From: Caulobacter vibrioides | Lineage (GTDB): Bacteria; Pseudomonadota; Alphaproteobacteria; Caulobacterales; Caulobacteraceae | Assembly (NCBI RefSeq): GCF_002310375.3 | Contig: NZ_CP023315.3 | Coordinates: forward strand, 1,488,001 to 1,552,000 | Length of the DNA stretch: 64,000 nt | Direction: 5' to 3' | Shown: positions 16,218 to 25,700 of the stretch, in pieces | Layout: the number at the start of each line of letters is the position of its first letter | How positions within the stretch are numbered: position 1 is the first letter of the stretch | Notes under the pieces: model-generated | The model's input: the letters and a program-made list of their open reading frames with translations, nothing else | What the model was told of the DNA's origin: nothing | Database searches by the model: none | Made by a program: the position numbers and the translations under genes

Positions 16218-18440
16218 CTACATCGGGCCCACGCCGCCCGGCGTGGTCTGGAAGTCGAAGGCCGGCTCGCGGGCCCGACGCGGGTTCGGAACGCCCTGGC
16301 CGCCAAAGCCGTAGGTGAAGCCGATGAACACCGCGCGCAGGTCCAGGTCCATGTCCCGGCGGTTCTTCAGGGCGGGCGTGTTGATCACCGTCTTGTCGCC
16401 GAACGTCTTCAAGGCGTCCTGCACCGTCACCACGCCCGAGAGGCGGTCGTTGAACTTGTGGCGGTAGCCCAGCAGCAGCATGCCGGTCGGCGCCTTGTAG
16501 CCTTGCGGGGTCAGGCGCTTGCCCGTGGCGAAGCCGCTGATCTGCAGGAGGTCCTTGGGCGTGGCCTGGATGTTCAGGGCCGCATAGCCCGACACGGTCC
16601 ACGCGGACCGCTTGTTCGGAAAGCCAAGGTCCGTCGCGCCGATCTCGGTCCAGGCCGTGTTGCCGCTGATCGTGTACGACAGCTTGGGCGACAGGCGGGC
16701 GTTGGCCACCAACTCCAGACCGCCGCTGCGGCTCTTGGCGAGATTGGCCTTGGTGGTGAGCAGCACGCCGTCGCCGAGATCGCGCACCACGTCGGTGACG
16801 CCATCGCGCGCCTCGCGCCAGTAGAGCGTGCCCAGATAGTAGTTGAAGCCCTTGCGCACCTGATAGGCCACCTCGAAGGCGTCGGTTACCTGCGGCTTCA
16901 GGCGCGGGTCGCCTTGGCGATAGCTGTAGGGGTCCTGGTAGATCCGATAGGGGTTCAGATCCTGCGCTGACGGCCTCTGGATGCGACGGCTGTAGCTGGC
17001 GTTGACCTGACGCAGGTCGTCGACCTTGTACTGCAGGTGCAGCGAGGGGTAGGCGCGCAGATAGTCGTAGCGGTCGGTCAGGCGCGAGGTGATCTGGTTG
17101 GTGTCGATCGACACCTCTTCGATGCGCAGGCCCGGCATCACCGTCCAGTCGCCGATCGGACGGCTATAGGTGGCGTAGACCGCGTTCACCGCCTGATCGA
17201 ACTGGAAGCGGTTGGTCAGCGCCGGGTCGACGACCAGCACGCCGCCCTTCGGGCCCCGGGCGCCGTAGTTGTCATAGTCGTTCTCATTGAGCTGCAGCTC
17301 GTAGCCCGCCACCAGTTTGGCGCCGCCGGGTAGGGGACGCTTGTACTCGGCTTTCAGGCGGCTCTGGACCAGTTCGTCGCCGGTCCGGACGCTTTCCACC
17401 GAGGTCGCGGCGATCGGCAGTTGGTTGAAGGCCTCCGCGAAGCTGGTCTGGCTGTTGCGCGTGCGCTCGAGGCTGGCGTTGACCGTAAACTCATGGTCGT
17501 CGCCCGACAGCTTGCGGCGCAGATCGCCGCTGAGGCCCGCGACCGACCGCTTCATCCCGCCGTCGCTCAAGCGTTGAAAGCGCACGTTCGGAACGCCGCC
17601 CGGCGTCTTGCCCTCGTAGGCGGAGCCGGCTTCGGAGTCGTACCGCATGTCGTTGTAACGGGCTTCGGCGCTGAGGCGCGTACGCTTGTCGAGGTCGTAG
17701 TCGACGCTGGCGCGCGCGTTGTGCGACTGGCCTCGGCTTGTGAAGTTCACCTTCTGACGGCTGGTCGCGTAGCGGCCGCTGGTCGGGTCAAGGCGTTCGC
17801 GCTCATCGACGATCTCGCCCTTGGCCTTGTCGCGCCGCCAGCCGGCGTCGGCCGAAACGGTCAGGTTCTTGGTGTTCTGCGCCAGGCTGACGCTGGCGTT
17901 CTTGCGGCCCTCGCTTCCGAAGTTGCCGCGCACCGAGCCGGTCATGCCGACGCCGCGCTGCTGCTTGGTGATCAGGTTGATGATCCCGGCCGTGCCCTCA
18001 GGGCTGAAGGCGGCCGACGGGTTGGTCATCACCTCGACCCGTTCGAACTGGTTGGCGGGGATCTGTTGTAGGACCTGACCGCGGTTCTCGCCCTTGAACA
18101 TGCCCGAAGGCTTGCCGTCGATCATGATGGTGACGTTGGGATCGCCGCGCAGGCTGACATTGCCCTGCACGTCAACCTGCACCGAGGGCACGTTGCGCAG
18201 CACGTCGGCGACCGAGCCGGTGGTGGCCTGCAGGTCCTTGCCCAAGCTGTAGCTGCGGCGATCGATTGAGGTCCGCATGTCCTGAGCGCTCGGCGCAGTG
18301 ATAGTGACGCCTTGGACCTGGTTGGACGGATCCTTCTTGGCTGGCGGCGTGGCCGGCGTGGTCTGGGCGAAGGCTGCAGTGCTCAGGGCGGCCAGGCCGG
18401 CGGCGGCCAACAAGGCGGCTCGGCGGTGCGGGATGGTCAT
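16218..18440 (-). CDS. Outer-membrane beta-barrel TonB-type receptor (OMP_b-brl_3-like)
   Basis: A 740-residue outer-membrane receptor. The start is the ATG at 18440 with AGGAGA six bases upstream, giving the signal peptide MTIPHRRAALLAAAGLAALS ending TAAFAQ. The plug domain contains DVLRNVPSVQVDVQGNVSLRG and TAGIINLITKQ, the pattern of the OMP_b-brl_3 receptor group, followed by a long barrel. Unusually, the last strand-like segment (FIGFTYGFGG) is followed by about 25 further residues (ending TTPGGVGPM) instead of a terminal Phe. No substrate clue is visible; no transport partner is adjacent. Confidence 0.85.
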   Translation of the reverse strand: MTIPHRRAALLAAAGLAALSTAAFAQTTPATPPAKKDPSNQVQGVTITAPSAQDMRTSIDRRSYSLGKDLQATTGSVADVLRNVPSVQVDVQGNVSLRGDPNVTIMIDGKPSGMFKGENRGQVLQQIPANQFERVEVMTNPSAAFSPEGTAGIINLITKQQRGVGMTGSVRGNFGSEGRKNASVSLAQNTKNLTVSADAGWRRDKAKGEIVDERERLDPTSGRYATSRQKVNFTSRGQSHNARASVDYDLDKRTRLSAEARYNDMRYDSEAGSAYEGKTPGGVPNVRFQRLSDGGMKRSVAGLSGDLRRKLSGDDHEFTVNASLERTRNSQTSFAEAFNQLPIAATSVESVRTGDELVQSRLKAEYKRPLPGGAKLVAGYELQLNENDYDNYGARGPKGGVLVVDPALTNRFQFDQAVNAVYATYSRPIGDWTVMPGLRIEEVSIDTNQITSRLTDRYDYLRAYPSLHLQYKVDDLRQVNASYSRRIQRPSAQDLNPYRIYQDPYSYRQGDPRLKPQVTDAFEVAYQVRKGFNYYLGTLYWREARDGVTDVVRDLGDGVLLTTKANLAKSRSGGLELVANARLSPKLSYTISGNTAWTEIGATDLGFPNKRSAWTVSGYAALNIQATPKDLLQISGFATGKRLTPQGYKAPTGMLLLGYRHKFNDRLSGVVTVQDALKTFGDKTVINTPALKNRRDMDLDLRAVFIGFTYGFGGQGVPNPRRAREPAFDFQTTPGGVGPM

Positions 18441-18539
18441 GGAAAGTCTCCTCTGTTGGCGAGGAAACTGCACCAGAGACTGAGGGCGCTGCAGTGCCGG
18501 GCGTCAGGCCGGCGGGGTGACGATTGTCACCTGGGGGCG

Positions 18540-19064
18540 CTACTGCGCGGGTTCGATAGGGGCGAGCGCTTGCGGTGTCTCGGCCTCCGCGCCGGTGAAG
18601 ACCAGCGTTCTGGTCACGCCGGCGCGCCGGATGTTCACCTGGTTGACCTGATCGCCATAGACATCGGCGAACATGGCGGCGATCACCGCCACCTCGGCGC
18701 GGGTCTGGGCCGAGACGACCTTGCCGGCATACTCGAACCGAACCTCGTCGGCGCCCAGGGTCATGTCCTTGAGGGTCAGCGCGACCAGCTGGTCGGCGAC
18801 CGCCAGCACAAAGCGCTTACCCATGTAGAGCTTCAAAGCCTCGACCGCGTCCGGATCGTCCAGGCTGGTCTGGGCTTCCGGCGCGATCAGGGCGAGGGCG
18901 GGTTCAGCGTCGTGGGTCGCGATGCGGTGGCTGACCCGGACCTCGCCGGATCGAACATCGATCTCCACGACGCTCAGCGCGCCGTGGCCGCGGTGCGCGG
19001 CCGCCGGGAGCGGGGCGAGCGCGAAGCTCGCCGCCGCCAGCAGGGCGACCGCGCGCCTGATCAC
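18540..19064 (-). CDS. Exported DUF6702-like protein
   Basis: A 174-residue protein with a signal peptide (MIRRAVALLAAASFALAPLPAAAHRGHG) whose mature start is His-rich. The remainder, with DVRSGEVRVSHRIATHDAEP and a beta-rich C-terminal half, resembles the DUF6702 family often encoded next to M1 metallopeptidases. Its start lies inside the peptidase stop (ATGA), so it is made with the peptidase. The periplasmic function is unknown; a chaperone-like or accessory role to the peptidase is an inference from the coupling. Confidence 0.78.
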   Translation of the reverse strand: MIRRAVALLAAASFALAPLPAAAHRGHGALSVVEIDVRSGEVRVSHRIATHDAEPALALIAPEAQTSLDDPDAVEALKLYMGKRFVLAVADQLVALTLKDMTLGADEVRFEYAGKVVSAQTRAEVAVIAAMFADVYGDQVNQVNIRRAGVTRTLVFTGAEAETPQALAPIEPAQ

Positions 19065-21484
19065 TTGGCGCTTTCGTCCTTCTTGGGCTCTTCCATCGGG
19101 AAGGTGCCCAGACCGCCCGGCTCGACCTTCACGTTGGCGTCCTTCATGCGGTTGGGCGCTTCGGGGAACCTCGGCAGCTTCAGCGTCATCGGCGTGATGG
19201 CGCCTTCGTAGACGTTGTTGCCACGGTCAGCGTCGGCGGTTTCCCACAGCGGATCGAGCTCAGCGCCCTTCAGTTCCTTGCCGGTCACGTATTGCCACGT
19301 CACCTGCTTGGAGTTCTTGCGCCAGATCTCCGCCGGAATGCGGACCGTCTCGGACGTGCCGTCAGTGAAGTCCATCTTCAGGATCACCGGCATCACCAGA
19401 CCGCCGATGTTGCGGAAGCTGAAGCGGTAGAAGTTATCCTTGAAGTCCTGGGCGGCCAGTTCTTCCGGCGTCATGTCGGCGCGCGCCGTCTTGGCGCGCT
19501 TGCGGGCGCTGTCGAAGACGGTGAACTGGTCGGTCTGGTTATAGAAGTCGCGAACCTTCGGGTCCCGCTCGACGACCGTCGTGCCCTTGTTGTTGGCCGC
19601 CGTGCGCGATTCCGGCTCCTTGGCGTCCGCCGCCTTGCGCACGCCGGCTTCCACGTCGGGATCACCGCTGTCCAGGCGAGCCTTCACGACCTTGTCCAGC
19701 GAGATGTCGACGTGGTCGGTCGAGTAGAACCAGCCGCGCCAGAACCAGTCGAGGTCGATGCCCGAGGACTCTTCCATGGTGCGGAAGAAGTCGTACGGCG
19801 TCGGGCGCTTGAAGCGCCAGAGGTTCGAGTATTCCTTGAATGCGCGGTCGAACAGCTCGCGGCCCATGATCGTTTCACGCAGGATCACCAGGGCGGTCGC
19901 CGGCTTGGTGTAGCCGTTCGGGCCGAACTGGATCACCGAGTCTGACTGGGTCATCAGCGGCACCTGGTCTTGGCTGACCATGTAGTCGACGATGTCCTTG
20001 GGCTCACCGCGACGCGCAGGATAGTTCTTGTCCCACTGCATTTCGGCCTGGAACTCGAGGAAGCTGTTGAGGCCCTCGTCCATCCAGGTCCACTGGCGTT
20101 CGTCAGAGTTGACGATCATCGGGAAGTAGTTGTGGCCCACCTCGTGGATCACCACGCCGATCAGGCCGTATTTGGCGCGCTCGGTATAGGTCAGGGCGCC
20201 GGTCTTCTTGTCCTTCACCGGCCGCGGGCCGTTGAAGCTGATCATCGGATATTCCATGCCGCCGACCGGGCCGTTGACCGATTGGGCCACCGGATAGGGA
20301 TAAGCGAAGGTGAAGTCCGAATAGACCTTCAGGGTGTGGGCGATCGACTTGGTCGAATAGGCGTCCCACAGCGGCCGCGCTTCCTTGGGGAAGAACGACA
20401 TGGCCATCACGACGGGATACTCGGCCTTGGGATCGTCCTGCTTCACGCCCTGGGCGTCCCAGATGAACTTGCGCGAGCTGGCCCAGCCGAAGTCGCGGAC
20501 GTTGCTGGCCTGGAAGACCCAGGTCTTCTCGGTCTTGGCCTTGCCCTTCTCGGCGGCGGCGGCCTCTTCGGGCGTGACGACATAAACCGGTTCGCTGGCT
20601 GTGCGGGCCTTGGCGAGGCGGTCACGCTGGGCGGCGCTGAGCACGGCGGCGGGGTTTTGCAGCACGCCCGTGGACGACACGACGTGGTCGGACGGCACGG
20701 TCAGGGCGACGCGGTAGTCGCCGAACTCCAGCGTGAATTCACCCGATCCGAGGAAGGCCTTGTTGTGCCAGCCTTCGTAGTCCGAATAGACGGCCAGACG
20801 CGGGAACCACTGGGCGGCTTCGTAGATGCAGTTGCCGTCGTCGCCCTTGCCGGTGAAGCACTCATAGCCGCTGCGGCCGCCGATGACCTTGTTTTCGACC
20901 AGCGGCAGCGACCATTCGATCGTGAACTTGGTCTCACCCCCGTTGGCGCGGACGGCGGCCGGCAGGTCGATACGCAGCAGGGTGTCGACCACGGTGAACT
21001 TCAGCGGACGGCCCGAGGCGTCCTTCACCGACTTGATCGTGAAGCCGCCTTCCCACTCCTTGAAGCGCTGAATGCGGCGCACCTGGTTCAGGCCGATCGA
21101 GTCGCCCGAGACCGTTTCGGTCATCTTGCTGATCGAGTCGCGCTTGGCGTCCTGGTCCAGCAGCAGCCACAGATAGGGCAGGCTGTCAGGCGAGTTGTTG
21201 CGATAGGTGACCGTCTCGCGACCGGTCAGGGTCTTGGTGTCCTCGTCCAGGCGCACGGCGACGTCATAGTCGACCTTCTGCTGCCAGTAGCGATAACCCG
21301 GCGCGCCCGACGCGTTGCGATAGTCGGTCGGCGTCGGCCAGTCTTCGCCCTCGAGCTGACGGAACTTGTCGTCGAACGGCGCCTTGGTCTGCTTGATGGC
21401 GTCGGCGTGCGCAACAGTGACGGAAAGCGCGGCGGCGATGACGCCGGCCACGGCGTAGCGGATAGAACGCTTGGACAAGTTCAA
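19061..21484 (-). CDS. M1-family zinc metallopeptidase
   Basis: An exported 807-residue M1 aminopeptidase-like enzyme. A signal peptide (AVAGVIAAALSVTVAHADA) is followed by a beta-sandwich N-terminal domain, then the catalytic domain with the zinc motif HEVGH (His447, His451), the third zinc ligand in MDEGLNSFLE about 20 residues later, and the exopeptidase-like loop GGMEYPMISF upstream. The start is a TTG with GAGGGG close by. It overlaps the DUF6702-like gene by ATGA. It probably degrades peptides in the periplasm; these large members are common in Caulobacter and Xanthomonas, and substrate preference is not visible. Confidence 0.9.
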   Translation of the reverse strand: MNLSKRSIRYAVAGVIAAALSVTVAHADAIKQTKAPFDDKFRQLEGEDWPTPTDYRNASGAPGYRYWQQKVDYDVAVRLDEDTKTLTGRETVTYRNNSPDSLPYLWLLLDQDAKRDSISKMTETVSGDSIGLNQVRRIQRFKEWEGGFTIKSVKDASGRPLKFTVVDTLLRIDLPAAVRANGGETKFTIEWSLPLVENKVIGGRSGYECFTGKGDDGNCIYEAAQWFPRLAVYSDYEGWHNKAFLGSGEFTLEFGDYRVALTVPSDHVVSSTGVLQNPAAVLSAAQRDRLAKARTASEPVYVVTPEEAAAAEKGKAKTEKTWVFQASNVRDFGWASSRKFIWDAQGVKQDDPKAEYPVVMAMSFFPKEARPLWDAYSTKSIAHTLKVYSDFTFAYPYPVAQSVNGPVGGMEYPMISFNGPRPVKDKKTGALTYTERAKYGLIGVVIHEVGHNYFPMIVNSDERQWTWMDEGLNSFLEFQAEMQWDKNYPARRGEPKDIVDYMVSQDQVPLMTQSDSVIQFGPNGYTKPATALVILRETIMGRELFDRAFKEYSNLWRFKRPTPYDFFRTMEESSGIDLDWFWRGWFYSTDHVDISLDKVVKARLDSGDPDVEAGVRKAADAKEPESRTAANNKGTTVVERDPKVRDFYNQTDQFTVFDSARKRAKTARADMTPEELAAQDFKDNFYRFSFRNIGGLVMPVILKMDFTDGTSETVRIPAEIWRKNSKQVTWQYVTGKELKGAELDPLWETADADRGNNVYEGAITPMTLKLPRFPEAPNRMKDANVKVEPGGLGTFPMEEPKKDESAK

Positions 21485-21571
21485 TAGCCCCTCAACTCAG
21501 AACCCTGACGAAACCCCGAGCGAACCTTGACCGGCGACGCGGCGAAAATCATCCCATTTTCGCACGTAAGG

Positions 21572-23554
21572 TCAGAAATTGATCTTGATGCCCGCCCGGA
21601 TGGCGCGAGGTTCGACCGGGTGGAAATGGACGTCCTCGCCCCCGTCCGCCGGCTCTCCGGGGAGGCGCGAGGCGTAGAAGTAGGCGATGTCGTCCCGGCC
21701 GCTGTTGGCGAGGTTGAGCACCTCGACCATCAGGCTGGCCGGACCGAAGTCCTGCACGAAGAGCGCGTTGACGAGGCCGGTGGGGCGTGAGCGCACCGAG
21801 TTGTCCTCGATCAGCGGCGCGCCGCCCAGCCGGCGATAGGTCAGGGTCACGCTGGAGGTCGGACCCAGTTTCCAGCTGGCGCCGCCGGTGAACACCGAGG
21901 CGACGGCGTTGGGAATGCGGTCGCCGTTGGTGAAGCGCGCATGAGTCCCGGCGTAGGAGGCGGTCAGGTTCAGCCGCGCCGTGGGCCGCCAGTCGGCCAG
22001 GAGCTCGATCCCCCGACGACGCGTCGCGCCCGACGCTTCGGTGAAGCCCGCATCGCCGACATAGACGAGCTCGGAGTCGACATGCAGCGCCCAGGCGGCG
22101 GCCGTTACGGTCAGGTCATCGCGACGCCAGCGCAGGCCAAGCTCTGCGCCATCGGTCGGCGATAGCAGCGGCGCGCGGTCGGCCGGATCGCCGGTGACGG
22201 GATCGACCGTGATCACCGCGCCGCGGGCGTCGTTCGAGTGGAAGCCGCGACCCGCATCCGCATAGAGCTCGAAGGTCTTGGAGATCCGCCAGGCCAGCGC
22301 CAGCTTGGGCGAAAGCAGGACGTCGCTGACCGTCCCGGCGTTGCGCGGGTCGCCGGCCTTGACGTCGGCGCCCATGGCGTCCGCCCGTAGTCCGGCGGTG
22401 ACATCGAGCTGCCCAAAGCGCTTGGAGGCCTCACCCCAGACGGCGGTCGACCACTCGGTCAGGGCGTCCTGGCGCACGGTCGCGCGCCGCAGCCGCGCAG
22501 TGGTGCGATAGAGGCCCACCTTGCCGATGTCGTCGACCCGCGCGGTGACGCCGGTGCGCGCGCTCCAGCCGTCGCCGAGCGTCCAGCGCTTGGTGATCGC
22601 GCCGCCATAGATCCAGCGCTGGTCGATCTGTTCGAACTGGTCGCCATTGACCGGGTCGTCGAGGAAGTAGGTGAAGTTCGAGAACACATCGAGCTTGTAG
22701 CGCTGCAGGTAGACCACGGTGTCGAGCCCGCGCAGCAGGTCGCGTCGCCGCGCCGAAAGCATGTAGCGCGAGGTGGTCCCGCCGTCGGTGGCGTCCACGG
22801 TGTCGAGGCGATCCAGAACACCCGACTCGACCGCCCGGCGCGGGATCTGGTCGGTGGCGTTCCAGCGCGCGTCATAGGCCAGGGCGGTGATCGACCAGCC
22901 GCCGACGATGGCGCGACCAAGAAGGTTGATCTTTCTGAGGTCCTCGGACTGCGCCCAGGCCCCATTGTTGGTGGTGATGTCGGCCGCGACGAGGAGGTTG
23001 CTGGTCAGGGCCTTGGAACCGAGCGCTCGGTAGTAGTCGTTCTCGCCGGCCCAGACTTGCAAGCCATCGCCGTGCAGGTGGTCGGCGGTTTCGAAGGCCA
23101 CCGCGCCGGCCGTGGCGAAGTCGCCGTTCTCGGCCGAGTAGGGGCCCTTCTTGAAGCCGATGTCGTGGACGAACTCGGGGGTCAGGACGTTCAGGTCCAG
23201 ATAGCCCTGCCCATGCCCGTGCGAGGGCAGGTTCAGCGGCACGCCGTCGAGCGACGCGGCAAGGTCGGTGCCGTGATCGAGGTTGAAGCCCCGCAGGAAA
23301 TACTGGTTGGCCTTGCCCGCGCCCGAGTGCTGGGTGGCGGCCAGACCGGGCACCGCCTCGATCAGTTCGCCGGGGCGCAGCAGCGGCCGCGAGGCGAAGT
23401 CGGCATAGGCGATGCGGCCCTCGCTGGCCGAGGTGGCGCGGCCCAGATCATTGGCCCTTTGCCCCCACACCGAGATCGCTTCGACCTCCTGTGCGAAGGC
23501 CGGCGCCGAAGCGGTTGCGAGAAGCAGCGAGAGGAGCGCGATACGACGGGTCAT
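21572..23554 (-). CDS. TonB-dependent receptor
   Basis: A 660-residue TonB-dependent receptor with the signal peptide MTRRIALLSLLLATASAPAF followed by AQ. The TonB-box-like VEAISVWGQ is followed by a plug carrying ATQHSGAGKANQYFLRGFN, LPSHGHGQGYLDLN and FKKGPYSAENGDFATAG, the last a typical plug loop. The barrel ends IKINF, with the terminal Phe expected for BAM recognition. The plug is notably rich in His and Gly. The ligand is unknown. A 13-base palindrome lies 18 bases upstream of the start, and the UDP-glucuronate decarboxylase gene precedes it in the same direction. Confidence 0.88.
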   Translation of the reverse strand: MTRRIALLSLLLATASAPAFAQEVEAISVWGQRANDLGRATSASEGRIAYADFASRPLLRPGELIEAVPGLAATQHSGAGKANQYFLRGFNLDHGTDLAASLDGVPLNLPSHGHGQGYLDLNVLTPEFVHDIGFKKGPYSAENGDFATAGAVAFETADHLHGDGLQVWAGENDYYRALGSKALTSNLLVAADITTNNGAWAQSEDLRKINLLGRAIVGGWSITALAYDARWNATDQIPRRAVESGVLDRLDTVDATDGGTTSRYMLSARRRDLLRGLDTVVYLQRYKLDVFSNFTYFLDDPVNGDQFEQIDQRWIYGGAITKRWTLGDGWSARTGVTARVDDIGKVGLYRTTARLRRATVRQDALTEWSTAVWGEASKRFGQLDVTAGLRADAMGADVKAGDPRNAGTVSDVLLSPKLALAWRISKTFELYADAGRGFHSNDARGAVITVDPVTGDPADRAPLLSPTDGAELGLRWRRDDLTVTAAAWALHVDSELVYVGDAGFTEASGATRRRGIELLADWRPTARLNLTASYAGTHARFTNGDRIPNAVASVFTGGASWKLGPTSSVTLTYRRLGGAPLIEDNSVRSRPTGLVNALFVQDFGPASLMVEVLNLANSGRDDIAYFYASRLPGEPADGGEDVHFHPVEPRAIRAGIKINF

Positions 23555-23629
23555 CCGTCGCTGTTAGGCGAACCCCAATTTGGGGGCAAGTTGAGTGCGA
23601 AAAAATGGATCAGCCCACCGAGGGCGCCC

Positions 23630-24577
23630 TCACGTGGCCTTCAGCAGCCCATCAAAATACTCGATCGTCTTCATCAGCCCCACCTTCAGCGGCGCCGTGG
23701 GTGTCCAGTCCAGCACCTGTTTGGCCAGGGTGATGTCGGGCTGGCGTTGGCGGGGATCGTCGGAGGGCAGGGGGCGGTGGACCAGCGCGGACGTGCTGCC
23801 GGTCAGTTCCAGCACCAGTTCCGCCAGCTGTTTCATGGTGAACTCGACCGGATTGCCCAGGTTGATGGGGCCGGTCACCTCGTCGCCGGTGTTCATCAGC
23901 CGGATCAGGCCGTCCACCAGATCATCGACATAGCAGAAGGAGCGGGTTTGATTGCCGTCACCATAGAGGGTGATGTCCTCGCCTCTCAGGGCCTGGACGA
24001 TGAAGTTCGAGACCACCCGCCCGTCATTGGGATGCATGCGCGGGCCATAGGTGTTGAAGATCCGCGCCACCTTGATGCGCAGCTTGTGCTGGCGCCAGTA
24101 GTCGAAGAACAGGGTCTCGGCGCAGCGCTTGCCCTCGTCGTAGCACGAGCGCAGGCCGATCGGATTGACGTTGCCCCAGTAGCTCTCGACCTGCGGATGG
24201 ATGGTCGGATCGCCGTAGACCTCCGAGGTCGAGGCCTGCAGGATCTTGGCCTTAACCCGCTTGGCCAGGCCCAGCATGTTGATGGCCCCGTGGACGCTGG
24301 TCTTGGTCGTCTGCACGGGGTCGAACTGGTAGTGCACCGGGCTGGCGGGGCAGGCCAGATTGTAGATCTGATCCACCTCGACATAGAGCGGCATGGTCAC
24401 GTCGTGACGCAGCAGTTCAAAGCGCGGGTTGGAGAGGTTCTGCGCCACGTTCAGGCGCGAGCCGGTGTAGTAGTTGTCGACGCAGAGCACCTCGGCGCCG
24501 GTCTCCAGCAGGCGATCGCACAGATGCGAGCCGACGAAGCCCGCGCCGCCCGTGACCAGGATTCTCTGCGTATGCAT
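23630..24577 (-). CDS. UDP-glucuronate decarboxylase (UDP-xylose synthase) type epimerase
   Basis: A 315-residue extended short-chain dehydrogenase. [19 protein letters not shown] binds [16 protein letters not shown] binds the adenine ribose, and [10 protein letters not shown] together with the catalytic Tyr/Lys in SCYDEGKR follow. [19 protein letters not shown] and [13 protein letters not shown] match the UDP-xylose synthase subgroup more closely than GalE. The expected reaction is UDP-glucuronate to UDP-xylose and CO2. The start is the ATG at 24577, although the frame is open 11 codons upstream. It would supply xylose for surface polysaccharide. Confidence 0.9.
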   Translation of the reverse strand: MHTQRILVTGGAGFVGSHLCDRLLETGAEVLCVDNYYTGSRLNVAQNLSNPRFELLRHDVTMPLYVEVDQIYNLACPASPVHYQFDPVQTTKTSVHGAINMLGLAKRVKAKILQASTSEVYGDPTIHPQVESYWGNVNPIGLRSCYDEGKRCAETLFFDYWRQHKLRIKVARIFNTYGPRMHPNDGRVVSNFIVQALRGEDITLYGDGNQTRSFCYVDDLVDGLIRLMNTGDEVTGPINLGNPVEFTMKQLAELVLELTGSTSALVHRPLPSDDPRQRQPDITLAKQVLDWTPTAPLKVGLMKTIEYFDGLLKAT

Positions 24578-24763
24578 CGGCGACCAGCCTCCCCGGGACT
24601 CAGCGTTCACGACCTTTATAGCCGGGCCTTGGCCAGGACCAACATGCCGCGCCGTCGCAAGCGTCCGGCGCGGGTGACGTTTGTCATATCGAGCGCGTGA
24701 CGCCCGGCACTAATGGCGGACGCCGCCCTGGGCGATGTTGGCTTCACAGAGAGGGAGCCGACG

Positions 24764-25699
24764 ATGTCATCCAAATCCACCGAGCCGCCAATCGCGATCC
24801 TCAACAAGGTCCACAAGCGCCGAGGTGCGACCCTGGCGCTGAATGGCCTGGACCTGGCGATCCGTCCCGGTCAGTGCGTGGCCCTGCTGGGGCCGAACGG
24901 CGCGGGCAAGAGCACCAGCGTCGCCCTGCTGACGGGCCGCCTGCGCCCCGACGCCGGCGAGGCGTTCCTGTTCGGCGGCGATCCCCGGGCTCTGGCCAGC
25001 CGCGGCCGCATGGGCGTGATGCTGCAGAGCGCCGGGCTGCCCGACACCTTGAGCGTCCGCGAGCAGATCGAACTCTTCCGGGGCTACTATCGCAAGCCGC
25101 GCCCGCTGGACGAGGTGGTTCGCCTGGCGGGCCTGGAGGGGCTTGAAAGCCGCCGCTGCGGCGCGCTTTCGGGTGGCCAGCAACGCCGCGTCCAGTTCGC
25201 CCTGGCCATCGCCGGGCGCCCGGACTTCCTGGTCCTGGACGAGCCGACGACCGGCATGGACATCGACGCCCGCCGGGGACTCTGGAGCGCGGTGCGCGCC
25301 GAGATCGCGCGCGGCGCCGCCGTGCTGCTGACCACCCACCATCTGGACGAGGCTGAGGCCCTGGCCGACCGCATCGTGGTCATCGACCACGGGCAGGTGA
25401 TCGCCGACGGCACGCCCGAAGCCATCAAGTCCCGCGTGTCGGGCGTCGCGATCCGCTGCCGCACGCGCCTTTCGGACGCCGAATTGGCCTCGCTGCCGCG
25501 GGTCACCGGCGTCAGCCGCGACGGTGGCAAGGTCACCCTGCTCACGACGTCCGCTACGGCCACTCTGCGCGAGCTGCTCGCCCGCGATGAGACCGTGGAT
25601 GACCTGACGGTCTCCGGCGCCTCGCTGGAAGACGCCGTCAACCGCCTGGTCCAAGCCGGCCAACCGGCCGCCCCGCAACGCCAAACCAAGGTCGCCTGA
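24764..25699 (+). CDS. ABC transporter ATP-binding protein
   Basis: A 311-residue ATPase of an ABC-2 type exporter. Walker A is GPNGAGKSTS, the Q-loop lies in MLQSAGLPD, the ABC signature is ALSGGQQRR, Walker B is FLVLDEPTTGMD, and the H-loop is LLTTHHLDEAE. The C-terminal 80 residues form the extension seen in drug and lipid exporters of this group. The start is the ATG at 24764, with GAGGGAG upstream. It is the first gene of a four-gene unit with a permease and a two-component system. Confidence 0.92.
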   Translation: MSSKSTEPPIAILNKVHKRRGATLALNGLDLAIRPGQCVALLGPNGAGKSTSVALLTGRLRPDAGEAFLFGGDPRALASRGRMGVMLQSAGLPDTLSVREQIELFRGYYRKPRPLDEVVRLAGLEGLESRRCGALSGGQQRRVQFALAIAGRPDFLVLDEPTTGMDIDARRGLWSAVRAEIARGAAVLLTTHHLDEAEALADRIVVIDHGQVIADGTPEAIKSRVSGVAIRCRTRLSDAELASLPRVTGVSRDGGKVTLLTTSATATLRELLARDETVDDLTVSGASLEDAVNRLVQAGQPAAPQRQTKVA

Positions 25700-25700
25700 T

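Noticed and set aside
23057..24700. 547-codon plus-strand frame opposite the receptor and decarboxylase genes
   Set aside because: Low-complexity composition, no motif, and both genes on the other strand have full family signatures.
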